Source: Bacteroidales bacterium (GTDB lineage Bacteria; Bacteroidota; Bacteroidia; Bacteroidales; Muribaculaceae). Taken from it: 32,515 nt of DNA. Shown here in pieces: positions 25,145 through 32,515 of the stretch; position 1 is the stretch's first letter; the number at the start of each line of letters is the position of its first letter. Both the position numbers and the translations under genes were made by a program. The notes under the pieces are model-generated. The model saw only the letters and a program-made list of their open reading frames with translations. It was not told the DNA's origin and made no database searches. Location of the stretch: the NCBI GenBank assembly GCA_029219425.1, contig JAQXTJ010000039.1:1-32515 (forward strand), given 5' to 3'.

Positions 25145-25162
25145 GCCAAAAAACAAAGAGGG

Positions 25163-25618
25163 TTATTCGGAGATGAAAGGAGCGAAGTCGGAAAATTGCG
25201 ATTCGATGCCTATGCTGGCCTCGGTGGCAGCATCGCCAATGTCGCTCAGCGAACCTTGCATGAGGGCAACCACCTGTGCCTCATCGTCGATGCGCGTGCC
25301 ACCCACCATGGCATAGCAGGTGTCGTTCATCGAGTGGCTGTAGATGATGCCGATGCCCACTGAGGCTACCACCGCCACAATGGCGGCGGCAGCCACGCGT
25401 GGCCAAGGCTTTCGGTGGTGCTTCGCTGCTGCACGGCGTTTAGCCGTGGCATAACCCAGCACAGCGCGAATGGCATTGAATTGCGGCTCGGTGCGGTGAG
25501 CTACCATGCGGCGCAGCAGAGCCTCCTCCTCGAGCGAGGTCTCGGCCTCGAAGTAGCGGTCGATAATCTGCCTAAGCTGTGCGTCGGTAAGCTGAGAGTT
25601 GTTGCGGTTATTCATCAT
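25163..25618 (-). CDS. Putative anti-sigma factor (single-pass membrane protein)
   Basis: A 151-residue protein with a helical cytoplasmic N-terminus (LTDAQLRQIIDRYFEAETSL; LEEEALLRRMVAHRTEPQFN), one membrane segment at about residues 75-95 (VAAAAIVAVVASVGIGIIYS) and a short periplasmic tail. This architecture and the 11-base overlap with the ECF sigma gene upstream argue for an anti-sigma factor. No zinc-type HxxxCxxC motif is seen, so it would be of the motif-poor kind. The signal it detects is unknown. Confidence 0.75.
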   Translation of the reverse strand: MMNNRNNSQLTDAQLRQIIDRYFEAETSLEEEALLRRMVAHRTEPQFNAIRAVLGYATAKRRAAAKHHRKPWPRVAAAAIVAVVASVGIGIIYSHSMNDTCYAMVGGTRIDDEAQVVALMQGSLSDIGDAATEASIGIESQFSDFAPFISE

Positions 25619-26123
25619 CGTGAGTGTTTAAGTATATTTCTCTTATCAATTTTCGCGAGCGGCTTAGGGCCACCCTCACTGCCGTGGGCTGCATGGAGAG
25701 AGCCGAGGCAATTTCCTCGAAGCTGCGCCCCTCCACGTCGCGCATCTGCACAATGGCCTGTTGCTGAGGCGTGAGGCGGCCGGCGATGATTCGTTCCACA
25801 CTTTGCAGCAGCATTTCGCGCTGCGTGGCGTCGTCGTCGCCATCGTCGTCGGGCGGTTCGGTGATGAGGTTGTCGGTAAAGCCCACCGTGGGGGAGTGGC
25901 TGCGGCGGCGCAGCGCGTCGATGCACACATTGTGCACGGTGGCGGTGCTCAGAGCCTCGGCATTGGCATCGGGAGCGATGCGGTCGCGACGCGTCCACAG
26001 GCGGCAGAAAGCATCTTGTAGGGCGTCGTCGGCAGCGTTGCTGTCGCCGAGAATCGCTGTGGCCATGCGCCTAAGCCGCTGGCGCAGGCCCACAAACACC
26101 GATGTGAGAGCATCATCATTCAT
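25608..26123 (-). CDS. ECF-type RNA polymerase sigma factor
   Basis: A 171-residue sigma-70 family protein. Region 2 is in RLRRMATAILGDSNAADDAL and QDAFCRLWTRRD; an acidic linker (about residues 85-100, PPDDDGDDD) separates it from region 4, where LTPQQQAIVQMRDVEGRSFE and EIASALSMQPTAVRVALSRS form the -35-binding helix-turn-helix. It directs RNA polymerase to a small regulon, probably including its own operon. It is the first gene of a five-gene unit with anti-sigma, a small exported protein and two beta-barrel proteins. Confidence 0.92.
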   Translation of the reverse strand: MNDDALTSVFVGLRQRLRRMATAILGDSNAADDALQDAFCRLWTRRDRIAPDANAEALSTATVHNVCIDALRRRSHSPTVGFTDNLITEPPDDDGDDDATQREMLLQSVERIIAGRLTPQQQAIVQMRDVEGRSFEEIASALSMQPTAVRVALSRSRKLIREIYLNTHDDE

Positions 26124-26203
26124 TCCGTGGATTGGTAGTTACATAGAATAGACGCACGCCACACACAGTTTGTTACAAAAAATAAGCAAAAAATTTCACA
26201 ATG

Positions 26204-26234
26204 CAAAATTACACCTGTGAAAAAGGCTGCACAA
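26204..26234 (-). promoter_or_regulatory. Housekeeping-type promoter upstream of the ECF operon
   Basis: On the minus strand: TTG (26234-26232), 20 bases, then TAATTTTG (26211-26204). The leader to the start at 26123 would be about 75 bases. Confidence 0.55.
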
Positions 26235-26283
26235 TACCTAAAGGTTGTGAAACTGAAGTGCTCCGAAACATCAAAAACCGCCT

Positions 26284-26306
26284 TTTTGGTGAAAAAAACA
26301 CCAAAA
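26284..26306 (-). terminator. Short hairpin after uvrA
   Basis: TTTTGGTG and CACCAAAA (8-bp stem, 7-base loop of T on the minus strand), 43 bases after the uvrA stop. No T-tract follows directly, so termination is plausible but not certain. Confidence 0.4.
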
Positions 26307-26348
26307 CTTGTTAGTCGGATAAATGTGGAAGTGTGGTCAGTGGAGCTG

Positions 26349-29138
26349 TCAGCCGAGGTGGAGCTTGGGGCGGAGGTAGGTGCCGGTGATGCTGGCGGGG
26401 CATGAGGCAATCTCCTCGGGGGTGCCGGTGGCTACTACTTCGCCGCCGGCGTCGCCACCGTCGGGACCCATGTCGATGATGTGGTCGGCACACTTAATCA
26501 CGTCCATGTTGTGCTCAATGATGATTATGCTGTGGCCATTGTCGATGAGCTGGTTGAATGATTTCATGAGCGTGTTGATGTCGTGGAAGTGCAGTCCGGT
26601 GGTAGGCTCGTCGAAGATGAACAGGGAGGGGGCGTGCTTCTCACCGGTGAGGTAGTAGGCGAGCTTCACTCGCTGGTTCTCGCCGCCCGAGAGGGTAGAT
26701 GACGACTGGCCGAGCTTTATGTAGCCCAGTCCCACGTCTTGCAGTGGCTTCAGCCGGCTCACAATTTTTTTCTCAACAGAGCCTTTATGCTCACCGAAAA
26801 ACTCGATTGCCTGGTTCACGGTCATGTCGAGAATGTCGCTGATGGTTTTTCCGCGATAGAGTACTTCGAGTGCGCTCTTGGAGTATCGCTTGCCGTGGCA
26901 GCACTCACATTGCAGGGTGATGTCGGCCATAAACTGCATTTCGATGGTGATAGTGCCCTCGCCCTTGCACTCCTCGCAGCGTCCGCCGGGGGAGTTGAAG
27001 GAGAAGAAGCCGGGAGCGTAGCCCATCTGTTGCGACAGCTGCTGCTCGGAATAGAGACGGCGAATTTCGTCGAATGCCTTCAGGTAGGTGGCTGGATTGC
27101 TGCGTGTGGATTTGCCGATGGGCGACTGATCGACAAATTCCACCTTAGTGATTGAATTGAGGTCGCCGCGCATCGCCTTGTGCACGCCCGGATTGTCGGC
27201 AGCCTCGCCGAAGTGGCGCATGAGGGCACGATAGAGGGTGTCTTTCACAAGGGTGGATTTTCCCGAACCGCTCACGCCTGTGACCACTGTGAGTACACCA
27301 AGAGGGAAGCGCACGGTGACTTGCTTGAGGTTGTTGGCAGCAGCACCGACGACTTCGATATAGTTGGTCCACTTGCGGCGGAAGCGAGGCAGTGGAATCT
27401 CGCGCTCGCCATTCAGATATTGCAGGGTGTAGCTCGATGTGGCTTTAGCAAGGCTCGCCACATCGCCCTGATATATTACCTCGCCGCCGTGGCGACCCGC
27501 TTCGGGACCAATGTCGATGAGATAGTCGGCATTGCGGATAATATCCTCGTCGTGCTCCACCACGATAACGGTGTTGCCAAGGTCGCGGAGCGACTTCAGC
27601 ACGCTTATTAGTCGGAATGTGTCGCGCGAATGGAGTCCAATGCTTGGCTCATCGAGGATATACATGGAGCCTACGAGGCTGCTTCCGAGCGAAGTGGCAA
27701 GGTTGATGCGCTGGCTCTCACCGCCCGAGAGGGTGGAGGAGAGGCGGTCGAGGGTGAGATAGCCCAGTCCCACCTCGTTCATGAAGCCGAGGCGGCTGCG
27801 GATTTCCACAAGCAGACGCTTGGCAACCTTGGCTTCGGTGGCCGACAGCTCAAGGCAGTTGAACCACTCGGTGAGGTCCTTGATGGGCATTTTCACAAGG
27901 TCGGTGATAGAGCAACCGCTGATTTTCACGAATGAAGCTTCGCGCTTGAGGCGCGAGCCGCGGCACTCGGGGCATAGAGTCTTGCCGCGGTAGCGGGCAA
28001 GGAGCACGCGATACTGAATGTTGTAGGCTTTGCTCTCTATATATCGGAAGAATCCGTCGATTCCTGGGAATTGCTTGTTGCCATGCCACAGCAGCTCCTT
28101 CTGCTCGTCGGTGAGCTGGAAGTAGGGCTTGTGAATGGGGAAGTCGTTCTCGGCGGCGATGTGGATAAACTCGCGCTTCCACTCGCCCATTTTCTCGCCG
28201 CGCCAGCAATACACCGCGCCGTCGTTGATCGACAGCGACTTGTCGGGCACCACCAGGTCCTCGTCGATGCCTATCACGCGCCCGAATCCCTCGCAGCGAG
28301 GACAGGCGCCGATGGGATTATTGAAGTTGAACATCAAGTCGGTGGGTTCCTTAAACTCGATGCCATCGGCCTCGAAGCGTTTTGAAAAATGCAGTTCTTG
28401 GATTCCGTCGGGAGTCCAAAACTTTAGCAGACACTCATCGTGACCCTCGAAGAAAGCAGTTTCTATGGAGTCGAAAATGCGGCCATCGTCGTCGGGCGAG
28501 TCGCTCACGGCAAGGCGGTCGATGAGCAGGTTGTAGGAGGCTTTCAGCGCTTTCTTGTCGGCGACAACGTCGGCAATCTGAAGGAAAGAACCATCTTTTT
28601 CGAGGCGAGAGAAACCCTCCTTGGTGAGTACCTCGAGGTGCTGGGCGAGAGAGCGGCCCTCGGGCAGAACAATGCGAGTGAGGATAGCGAGGCGAGTGCC
28701 GGCGGGATAGGAGTGAATGGCTTCGATTACATCCTCGGGCGTGTGTCGCTTCACCACTTCGCCCGAAATGGGGGAATACGTCTTGCCCACGCGGGCAAAA
28801 AGCATGCGCAGGTAGTCGTAGATTTCGGTTGATGTGCCCACGGTGCTACGGGAGTTGCGTGTGTTCACCTTTTGCTCAATGGCGATTGCCGGTGGCAGAC
28901 CCTTCATGAAGTCGCACTCGGGCTTCGCCATCTTGCCGAGAAACTGGCGGGCGTAGGAGGAGAGGCTCTCCACATACCGGCGCTGGCCTTCGGCGTAGAG
29001 CGTGTCGAATGCCAAAGAGGATTTGCCCGAGCCTGAGAGTCCGGTGATTACTACAAACTTATTTCGAGGAATAGCCACGTCGATATTCTTGAGGTTATTG
29101 ACGCGGGCGCCCTTCACTATAATGTCGTTTTCAGCCAT
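26349..29138 (-). CDS. uvrA: Excinuclease ABC subunit UvrA
   Basis: A 929-residue UvrA with two ABC-ATPase modules. Module 1 has Walker [10 protein letters not shown] at residues 33-41, zinc-binding Cys pairs in CPRCEGFG and CPECRGSRL, signature [12 protein letters not shown] and Walker B MYILDEPS. Module 2 has Walker [10 protein letters not shown], zinc module Cys in CEECKGEG and CECCHGKR, signature [12 protein letters not shown] and Walker [10 protein letters not shown]. It recognises bulky DNA damage and loads UvrB in nucleotide excision repair. The length is normal (about 940) and no motif is missing. It is monocistronic and preceded by a repeated promoter. Confidence 0.97.
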   Translation of the reverse strand: MAENDIIVKGARVNNLKNIDVAIPRNKFVVITGLSGSGKSSLAFDTLYAEGQRRYVESLSSYARQFLGKMAKPECDFMKGLPPAIAIEQKVNTRNSRSTVGTSTEIYDYLRMLFARVGKTYSPISGEVVKRHTPEDVIEAIHSYPAGTRLAILTRIVLPEGRSLAQHLEVLTKEGFSRLEKDGSFLQIADVVADKKALKASYNLLIDRLAVSDSPDDDGRIFDSIETAFFEGHDECLLKFWTPDGIQELHFSKRFEADGIEFKEPTDLMFNFNNPIGACPRCEGFGRVIGIDEDLVVPDKSLSINDGAVYCWRGEKMGEWKREFIHIAAENDFPIHKPYFQLTDEQKELLWHGNKQFPGIDGFFRYIESKAYNIQYRVLLARYRGKTLCPECRGSRLKREASFVKISGCSITDLVKMPIKDLTEWFNCLELSATEAKVAKRLLVEIRSRLGFMNEVGLGYLTLDRLSSTLSGGESQRINLATSLGSSLVGSMYILDEPSIGLHSRDTFRLISVLKSLRDLGNTVIVVEHDEDIIRNADYLIDIGPEAGRHGGEVIYQGDVASLAKATSSYTLQYLNGEREIPLPRFRRKWTNYIEVVGAAANNLKQVTVRFPLGVLTVVTGVSGSGKSTLVKDTLYRALMRHFGEAADNPGVHKAMRGDLNSITKVEFVDQSPIGKSTRSNPATYLKAFDEIRRLYSEQQLSQQMGYAPGFFSFNSPGGRCEECKGEGTITIEMQFMADITLQCECCHGKRYSKSALEVLYRGKTISDILDMTVNQAIEFFGEHKGSVEKKIVSRLKPLQDVGLGYIKLGQSSSTLSGGENQRVKLAYYLTGEKHAPSLFIFDEPTTGLHFHDINTLMKSFNQLIDNGHSIIIIEHNMDVIKCADHIIDMGPDGGDAGGEVVATGTPEEIASCPASITGTYLRPKLHLG

Positions 29139-29164
29139 ATCTATCGTTGCATTGTTTCAAACTG

Positions 29165-29195
29165 CAAAGATAGTGCAAATTGAAATCAAAAGCAA
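29165..29195 (-). promoter_or_regulatory. Promoter proximal to uvrA (within repeat copy 1)
   Basis: On the minus strand: TTG (29195-29193), 20 bases, TATCTTTG (29172-29165), giving a leader of about 20 bases. The same arrangement recurs 75 bases upstream (TATCTTTG at 29247-29240, TTG at 29270-29268). Confidence 0.6.
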
Positions 29196-29332
29196 CAAGC
29201 TTGCTTGATTGATTTTGATGAGATGCCGCCTGTCTTATCCAAAGATAGTGCAAATTGAAATCAAAAGCAACAAGCTTGCTTGATTGATTTTGATGAAATG
29301 CCGCCTATCTTATCTAAAGATAGTGCAAATTG
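29166..29332. repeat. 75-bp tandem repeat, 2.2 copies, upstream of uvrA
   Basis: Copy 1 at 29166-29240, copy 2 at 29241-29315, then 17 bases of a third copy (29316-29332). Copies 1 and 2 differ at three positions near their ends. Each full copy contains the 8-bp palindrome CAAGCTTG and a TATCTTTG promoter element on the minus strand; in the third copy that element is degraded to TATCTTTA. Confidence 0.9.
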
Positions 29333-29358
29333 CTGAGAAATTATAGCAATGATTGTAG

Positions 29359-31305
29359 TTATGCCCAGGCATCGAAGCGGCCGTCGTCGTCGGGAGGCTT
29401 GGGGGTGTCTTCTTCGTCATTGTCGGTGTCGCTGATGGTGAAGTCGTCGGAATCGAAGACGGGACAGTAGTATTGTTCTATCTCGGCGGCAAATTCGGTG
29501 AGGCGGCCATGGGTGTAAGCTATCACGGTTTCGGCCAGGAGCTTCTTTGAGCCAAGTCGGGCGCCATTGAGGGCGAGGTGGTCGCAGAAACTTTGGTCGG
29601 CATCGATATAGTGGTCGTGCACCATGGCGTACATTTTTTCGTAGGCTTGCTGATTATCCCAAAGCGCGGCACGGGCATACCACTTCCATGCCGTTTGGTC
29701 GTCCTCCTCCCGGTTGAGGTCGCCATAATAGTACACTTGCCCCAGAAGAAATGCTGCGGAGGAGCTGCCCCAGGAGTGAGCCTTTTCGAGCATATCGATT
29801 ATCTCCTGTGCCAGCTCATCGGTGCGCTGCTCATCGCTGAGGGCTGTGAATTCGTCTATTTCCATTGCGGCAAGCTGTGAGAAGCACTCAGGGCTGTGAT
29901 GCTTTGTGCCCTCGTAGATCACATCCCTGAACTCAGGGAGATTGGTCACGGTGCCGTCGTCGCCGAATTTGGCCTTCATCAGTGCAAGGTCGTACCAGGC
30001 ATCGGCTACTCCCATGCGGGCTGCGTGGGTGAGATAGTCGCCAGCATCGGGCCGGTTGAGGCTGTTGAGCGCAAGGCCTATGTAGTAGAGCGACAGGCCC
30101 GATGGCGTGCCGGCTTTAGCATCGCGGTCGCGAAGGCCACGGGCGGCCTCAAGAGCCGTTGTCGGGTCGGTGGAACTGCCATGATGGCCATAGAGGAGGT
30201 GATTGAGCTGCAGCACTGCGGCAAAGTCGCTCTCATGCTCCAGGGCTTCGAGGAGAAGCTGCTTCGACTTAGAGCGATCGACCATGCCCATGTCGCCAAA
30301 GTCCCACGCCAGCGAGAGGGCAGCCGTGGCATCGTAGAGCCCCTGGTCTTGGGCCATCTGAAGATACTTCAGTGATATTGTGCCTGAATTCTCGTCAACC
30401 TTCTTGATGTCATGATAGCGGCCGTAGGCAAACTGTGCATAGCGGTTGCCGGCATCGGCGGCGCGGCGAATCATCTCAATTGACTCATCGCTGAGCATAA
30501 ACACCGAGCTGCGCATATAGAACACGCGCAGGAAGTATTTTGCCGCTTTCTCGCTCATCACGGTGGAGAAAGTGAGGGCGGTGGCAACGAGTTCGTCGAA
30601 GCGCATATTCTCAAACAAATCGCCATATCGCGGCTCATCGAGGCACAGATGCACCGAGTGCAATTCACGGCCGCGGTGATAGTCGTGAGTCTCGTTGAGT
30701 CCCAGCTTGAACACATGGCCGCTGCAGTCGCAGAACAGCAGGTGCTCATCGTCGGCCACGGTGACGTAGGCATGTCCGTTGAACGAATAGCGTCCGTCAG
30801 AGCCGGCGTCGGCGATGTGCTTGGTGAAAACGTCGCTGTATTTTTCTATGGGATGCCCATAGTCGTCGTAGTCGTAAAGAGTCATTGCCCACTTCCATGG
30901 GGCGCGTTTCAGCGCGTCGGGGGCGCATGGCTCGATGAATGTGTCGTCGGCCCACCGTCCGTCGCAATCTTTAATCCACTGTTCATGATGCACGGTGCAT
31001 TTCTCGTAGTGTCCCACGCGGTCGCAGTGAATCACCCGGCCACAGGAGTCGAACTCGGCTGTAGCCATCACCTCCTCGTAGGAGCCATTTATCCACACAG
31101 ACTCCACCGCCTCCCACTTTTTGTGAGTGAGAGTGAAGCCACGGCCGTGGCGCTTGCCGTGGGCGAACTCGCCGGCATAGAAATGCAGGTCATCGCCCAG
31201 GGTGATTATACCCAAGCCATGAGGAGTGAGGGAGTCGGCGAGAGTTTCGCCTTGGTAGCGACTGCCGTCGGGCAACGCAAGCCATTTTTCGGGATATAGG
31301 TTCAT
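29359..31305 (-). CDS. MORN-repeat and Sel1-repeat protein
   Basis: A 648-residue protein from the ATG at 31305 (MNLYPEKWLALPDGSRYQGE). The frame is open to 31584, but the longer form would span a terminator and a promoter and overlap the VWA gene. The N-terminus has two MORN-like units (RYQGETLADSLTPHGLGI; YAGEFAHGKRHGRGF). From about residue 280 there are several Sel1/TPR-like units (SIEMIRRAADAGNRYAQFAY; ARMGVADAWYDLALMKAKFG; SSAAFLLGQVYYYGDL). The C-terminus is acidic. No signal peptide. Probably a scaffold; its partner is unknown. Confidence 0.8.
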   Translation of the reverse strand: MNLYPEKWLALPDGSRYQGETLADSLTPHGLGIITLGDDLHFYAGEFAHGKRHGRGFTLTHKKWEAVESVWINGSYEEVMATAEFDSCGRVIHCDRVGHYEKCTVHHEQWIKDCDGRWADDTFIEPCAPDALKRAPWKWAMTLYDYDDYGHPIEKYSDVFTKHIADAGSDGRYSFNGHAYVTVADDEHLLFCDCSGHVFKLGLNETHDYHRGRELHSVHLCLDEPRYGDLFENMRFDELVATALTFSTVMSEKAAKYFLRVFYMRSSVFMLSDESIEMIRRAADAGNRYAQFAYGRYHDIKKVDENSGTISLKYLQMAQDQGLYDATAALSLAWDFGDMGMVDRSKSKQLLLEALEHESDFAAVLQLNHLLYGHHGSSTDPTTALEAARGLRDRDAKAGTPSGLSLYYIGLALNSLNRPDAGDYLTHAARMGVADAWYDLALMKAKFGDDGTVTNLPEFRDVIYEGTKHHSPECFSQLAAMEIDEFTALSDEQRTDELAQEIIDMLEKAHSWGSSSAAFLLGQVYYYGDLNREEDDQTAWKWYARAALWDNQQAYEKMYAMVHDHYIDADQSFCDHLALNGARLGSKKLLAETVIAYTHGRLTEFAAEIEQYYCPVFDSDDFTISDTDNDEEDTPKPPDDDGRFDAWA

Positions 31306-31342
31306 AATAACAGATATTAGAGGGTTAGTTGGTATTTGTTCG

Positions 31343-31374
31343 CAAATATAACAAGAAAAAATGAGATTGACAAA
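31343..31374 (-). promoter_or_regulatory. Promoter of the MORN/Sel1 gene
   Basis: On the minus strand: TTTG (31374-31371), 20 bases, TATATTTG (31350-31343), a full match to the Bacteroidota consensus. The leader would be about 30 bases. The -33 element is the end of the T-tract of the terminator just upstream. Confidence 0.8.
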
Positions 31375-31426
31375 AAAAACGTGTGTGGTGGAGCGACGAC
31401 CGGGAAAGTTGCTCCCCCCACACACG
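31372..31426 (-). terminator. Intrinsic terminator after the VWA gene
   Basis: On the minus strand, CGTGTGTGGGGGGAGC (31426-31411) pairs with GCTCCACCACACACG (31394-31380), with one imperfection and a 16-base loop, followed by eight T (31379-31372). Confidence 0.85.
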
Positions 31427-31489
31427 GCGACAATAAAAAGCACTCGAAAAATAACAGATAATAAACTAAATAGCACCCGAAATGTTATG

Positions 31490-32218
31490 TCAAATATCGT
31501 TGAGGCTCTCCTCGTCGAAAGCCTCGTCAGCCATATTGGTGTAGGCCCTCTTGCGCTCGTAGTCGGCCATAGGGGCGGCATCACCGGTCATCTCGGCCTC
31601 TTTCACGTTCTGGAGTCGGGAGAAGAATTTCATGCGGGCTCTTGAGTCGTAATGCATGGTGCGTAGTGCGCCCTCGCTCGAGTAGTCGAAGTTGCGTGCG
31701 TTGCGAATGGATAGTGTCATAGCCACCTCAATTGAGTCCTGGTTGGCTCCCATATAGGTGAAAGTCCAGCCCTCGCCGCGCAGTTTCTCCACCAGCGCCT
31801 TGATGCTTGCGCCATTGTATTCGTGAGAGGCGTTCTCGTAGCCATCGGTGATGATAGTCACCACCACCACGGCATCGTCGATAGCCTTCACCTGTTTCTG
31901 CATAGCGGTGAGGGTGAATCCCATGGCATCGTAGAGCGGTGTGCAGCAGCAAGGCTCGAAGTCGTGCAGCCTCAATGGCTTGGCCTCGGCGGCCGGTGTC
32001 TTGTCGAAAACATATCGTGTCTCGCAGCTGCAAAAGGTTACGAGCGTCACGTAGTGGTCCTGGGTGTCGGCGAAGTGCTCCTGAGCTTTCTTGATTCCTG
32101 CAAGAGTTTCATTGAATCCATCCACGGCAGCCTTGCGAATCGACGACATAGAGCCGCTGCGGTCGAGAATAATAACATTGAATACTTGAGTCTTTTTGAA
32201 ATCTTGTTTCGTTTCCAT
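31490..32218 (-). CDS. VWA domain-containing protein
   Basis: A 242-residue cytoplasmic von Willebrand factor A domain protein. The metal-ion-dependent adhesion site is complete: DRSGSM at residues 19-24, the Thr of CCCTPLYDAMG, and Asp of IITDGYENA. Such stand-alone VWA proteins in Bacteroidota are of unknown role; the MIDAS suggests Mg-dependent binding of a protein partner. It lies upstream of, and on the same strand as, the MORN/Sel1 gene, but a terminator and a new promoter separate them. The C-terminus is charged and may be flexible. Confidence 0.88.
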   Translation of the reverse strand: METKQDFKKTQVFNVIILDRSGSMSSIRKAAVDGFNETLAGIKKAQEHFADTQDHYVTLVTFCSCETRYVFDKTPAAEAKPLRLHDFEPCCCTPLYDAMGFTLTAMQKQVKAIDDAVVVVTIITDGYENASHEYNGASIKALVEKLRGEGWTFTYMGANQDSIEVAMTLSIRNARNFDYSSEGALRTMHYDSRARMKFFSRLQNVKEAEMTGDAAPMADYERKRAYTNMADEAFDEESLNDI

Positions 32219-32423
32219 ATTTGTTGAAAATTTAATATTGCGTTGTTTCGCTATCTATGTATAGAGATAGAGAAAGGTAACCCATTCTATCAGATAAAAA
32301 TAAAAAATTTTTGATAAATGAAAGTTATTCAACTTCTACTGAGAACTTCCAAATAATAACTAACATACGGCATAAACCGAAAATAATATAGGAAAAATGC
32401 GGTTATTTTTCCGAATAATTATG

Positions 32424-32431
32424 TATCTTTG
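32424..32431 (+). promoter_or_regulatory. TAnnTTTG element of a gene leaving the window
   Basis: TATCTTTG on the plus strand, divergent from the VWA gene. The -33 element is weak. The 205 bases between the VWA start and this element are very AT-rich, with a small dyad (CTATC...GATAG, 32251-32270) but no gene. Confidence 0.5.
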
Positions 32432-32508
32432 TGCACTTTTTTAGAATCGAATAACTTAAAGAATGGAATGCAAAATCACACATTTATAAAAAACAAACAA
32501 TATTAACT

Positions 32509-32515
32509 ATGATTA
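32509..32515 (+). CDS. Possible start of a gene cut by the window edge
   Basis: ATGATTA at the very end, after an A-rich leader of about 70 bases that follows the TATCTTTG element. Only two codons are visible, so nothing can be said about the product. Confidence 0.3.

Noticed and set aside
29166-29332. CRISPR-like array
   Set aside because: The 75-bp units are directly adjacent, without spacers, and only 2.2 copies exist.
31306-31584. N-terminal extension of the MORN/Sel1 protein by 93 codons
   Set aside because: It would overlap the VWA gene and cover a strong terminator and promoter; the extension looks non-protein-like.
32463-32489. Eight-codon frame in the leader at the right edge
   Set aside because: Too short to support as a gene; a leader peptide cannot be judged without the downstream gene.

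Overview
The window looks like a chromosomal segment from a Bacteroidales bacterium, possibly of the Muribaculaceae type. The evidence is the recurrent Bacteroidota promoter signature (TTTG or TTG, about 20 bases, then TAnnTTTG), DUF4290, DUF4293, PRC-barrel RimM and short ProS genes of Bacteroidota type, ECF sigma/anti-sigma control of surface proteins, and fairly GC-rich coding DNA with AT-rich gaps. The genus is inference. No tRNA, rRNA, CRISPR array, intact insertion sequence or phage gene was seen.

Left part (1-4832): the end of a surface-polysaccharide locus. It encodes the three-enzyme UDP-L-FucNAc route: a partial FnlA/CapE, a WbuC-type cupin, FnlB/CapF and FnlC/CapG. Between CapF and CapG lies a 1.2-kb AT-richer island of gene debris. 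It holds a UDG-like fragment and a toxin-antitoxin pair whose promoter and putative antitoxin look intact, but whose zeta-type toxin has lost its middle, including the P-loop and most of the kinase core.

Middle part (4868-17926), mostly + strand: a tight cluster of small proteins (YccF, nitrous oxide-stimulated promoter family, FKBP, TIGR04076, HXXEE); then DUF4290, RimM, a small acidic protein, an OmpA-domain protein and ProS; a secreted orphan on the - strand; a LysE exporter and a CBM9-like protein; a large TPR protein on the - strand; DUF4293 and an NhaD-type Na+/H+ antiporter.

Right part (18088-32218), all - strand: two overlapping envelope genes (a TIM-barrel-like lipoprotein and a large exported protein); a LytTR regulator coupled by a 4-base overlap to a membrane-anchored DUF2233/NAGPA-like protein; an ECF sigma factor, anti-sigma, small exported protein and two paralogous outer-membrane beta-barrel proteins; uvrA behind a tandemly repeated promoter; a MORN plus Sel1 protein; and a VWA protein. 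At the right edge a promoter and leader point to a + strand gene that continues outside.

The best candidates for something undescribed are the ECF/anti-sigma operon feeding duplicated beta-barrel proteins and carrying heptanucleotide repeats in its spacers, the LytTR/DUF2233 module whose DUF2233 part lacks the usual DGG motif, the internally deleted zeta toxin, and the 75-bp promoter-carrying repeat at uvrA. All functional statements come from reading the sequence and recognising motifs; no database search was run.
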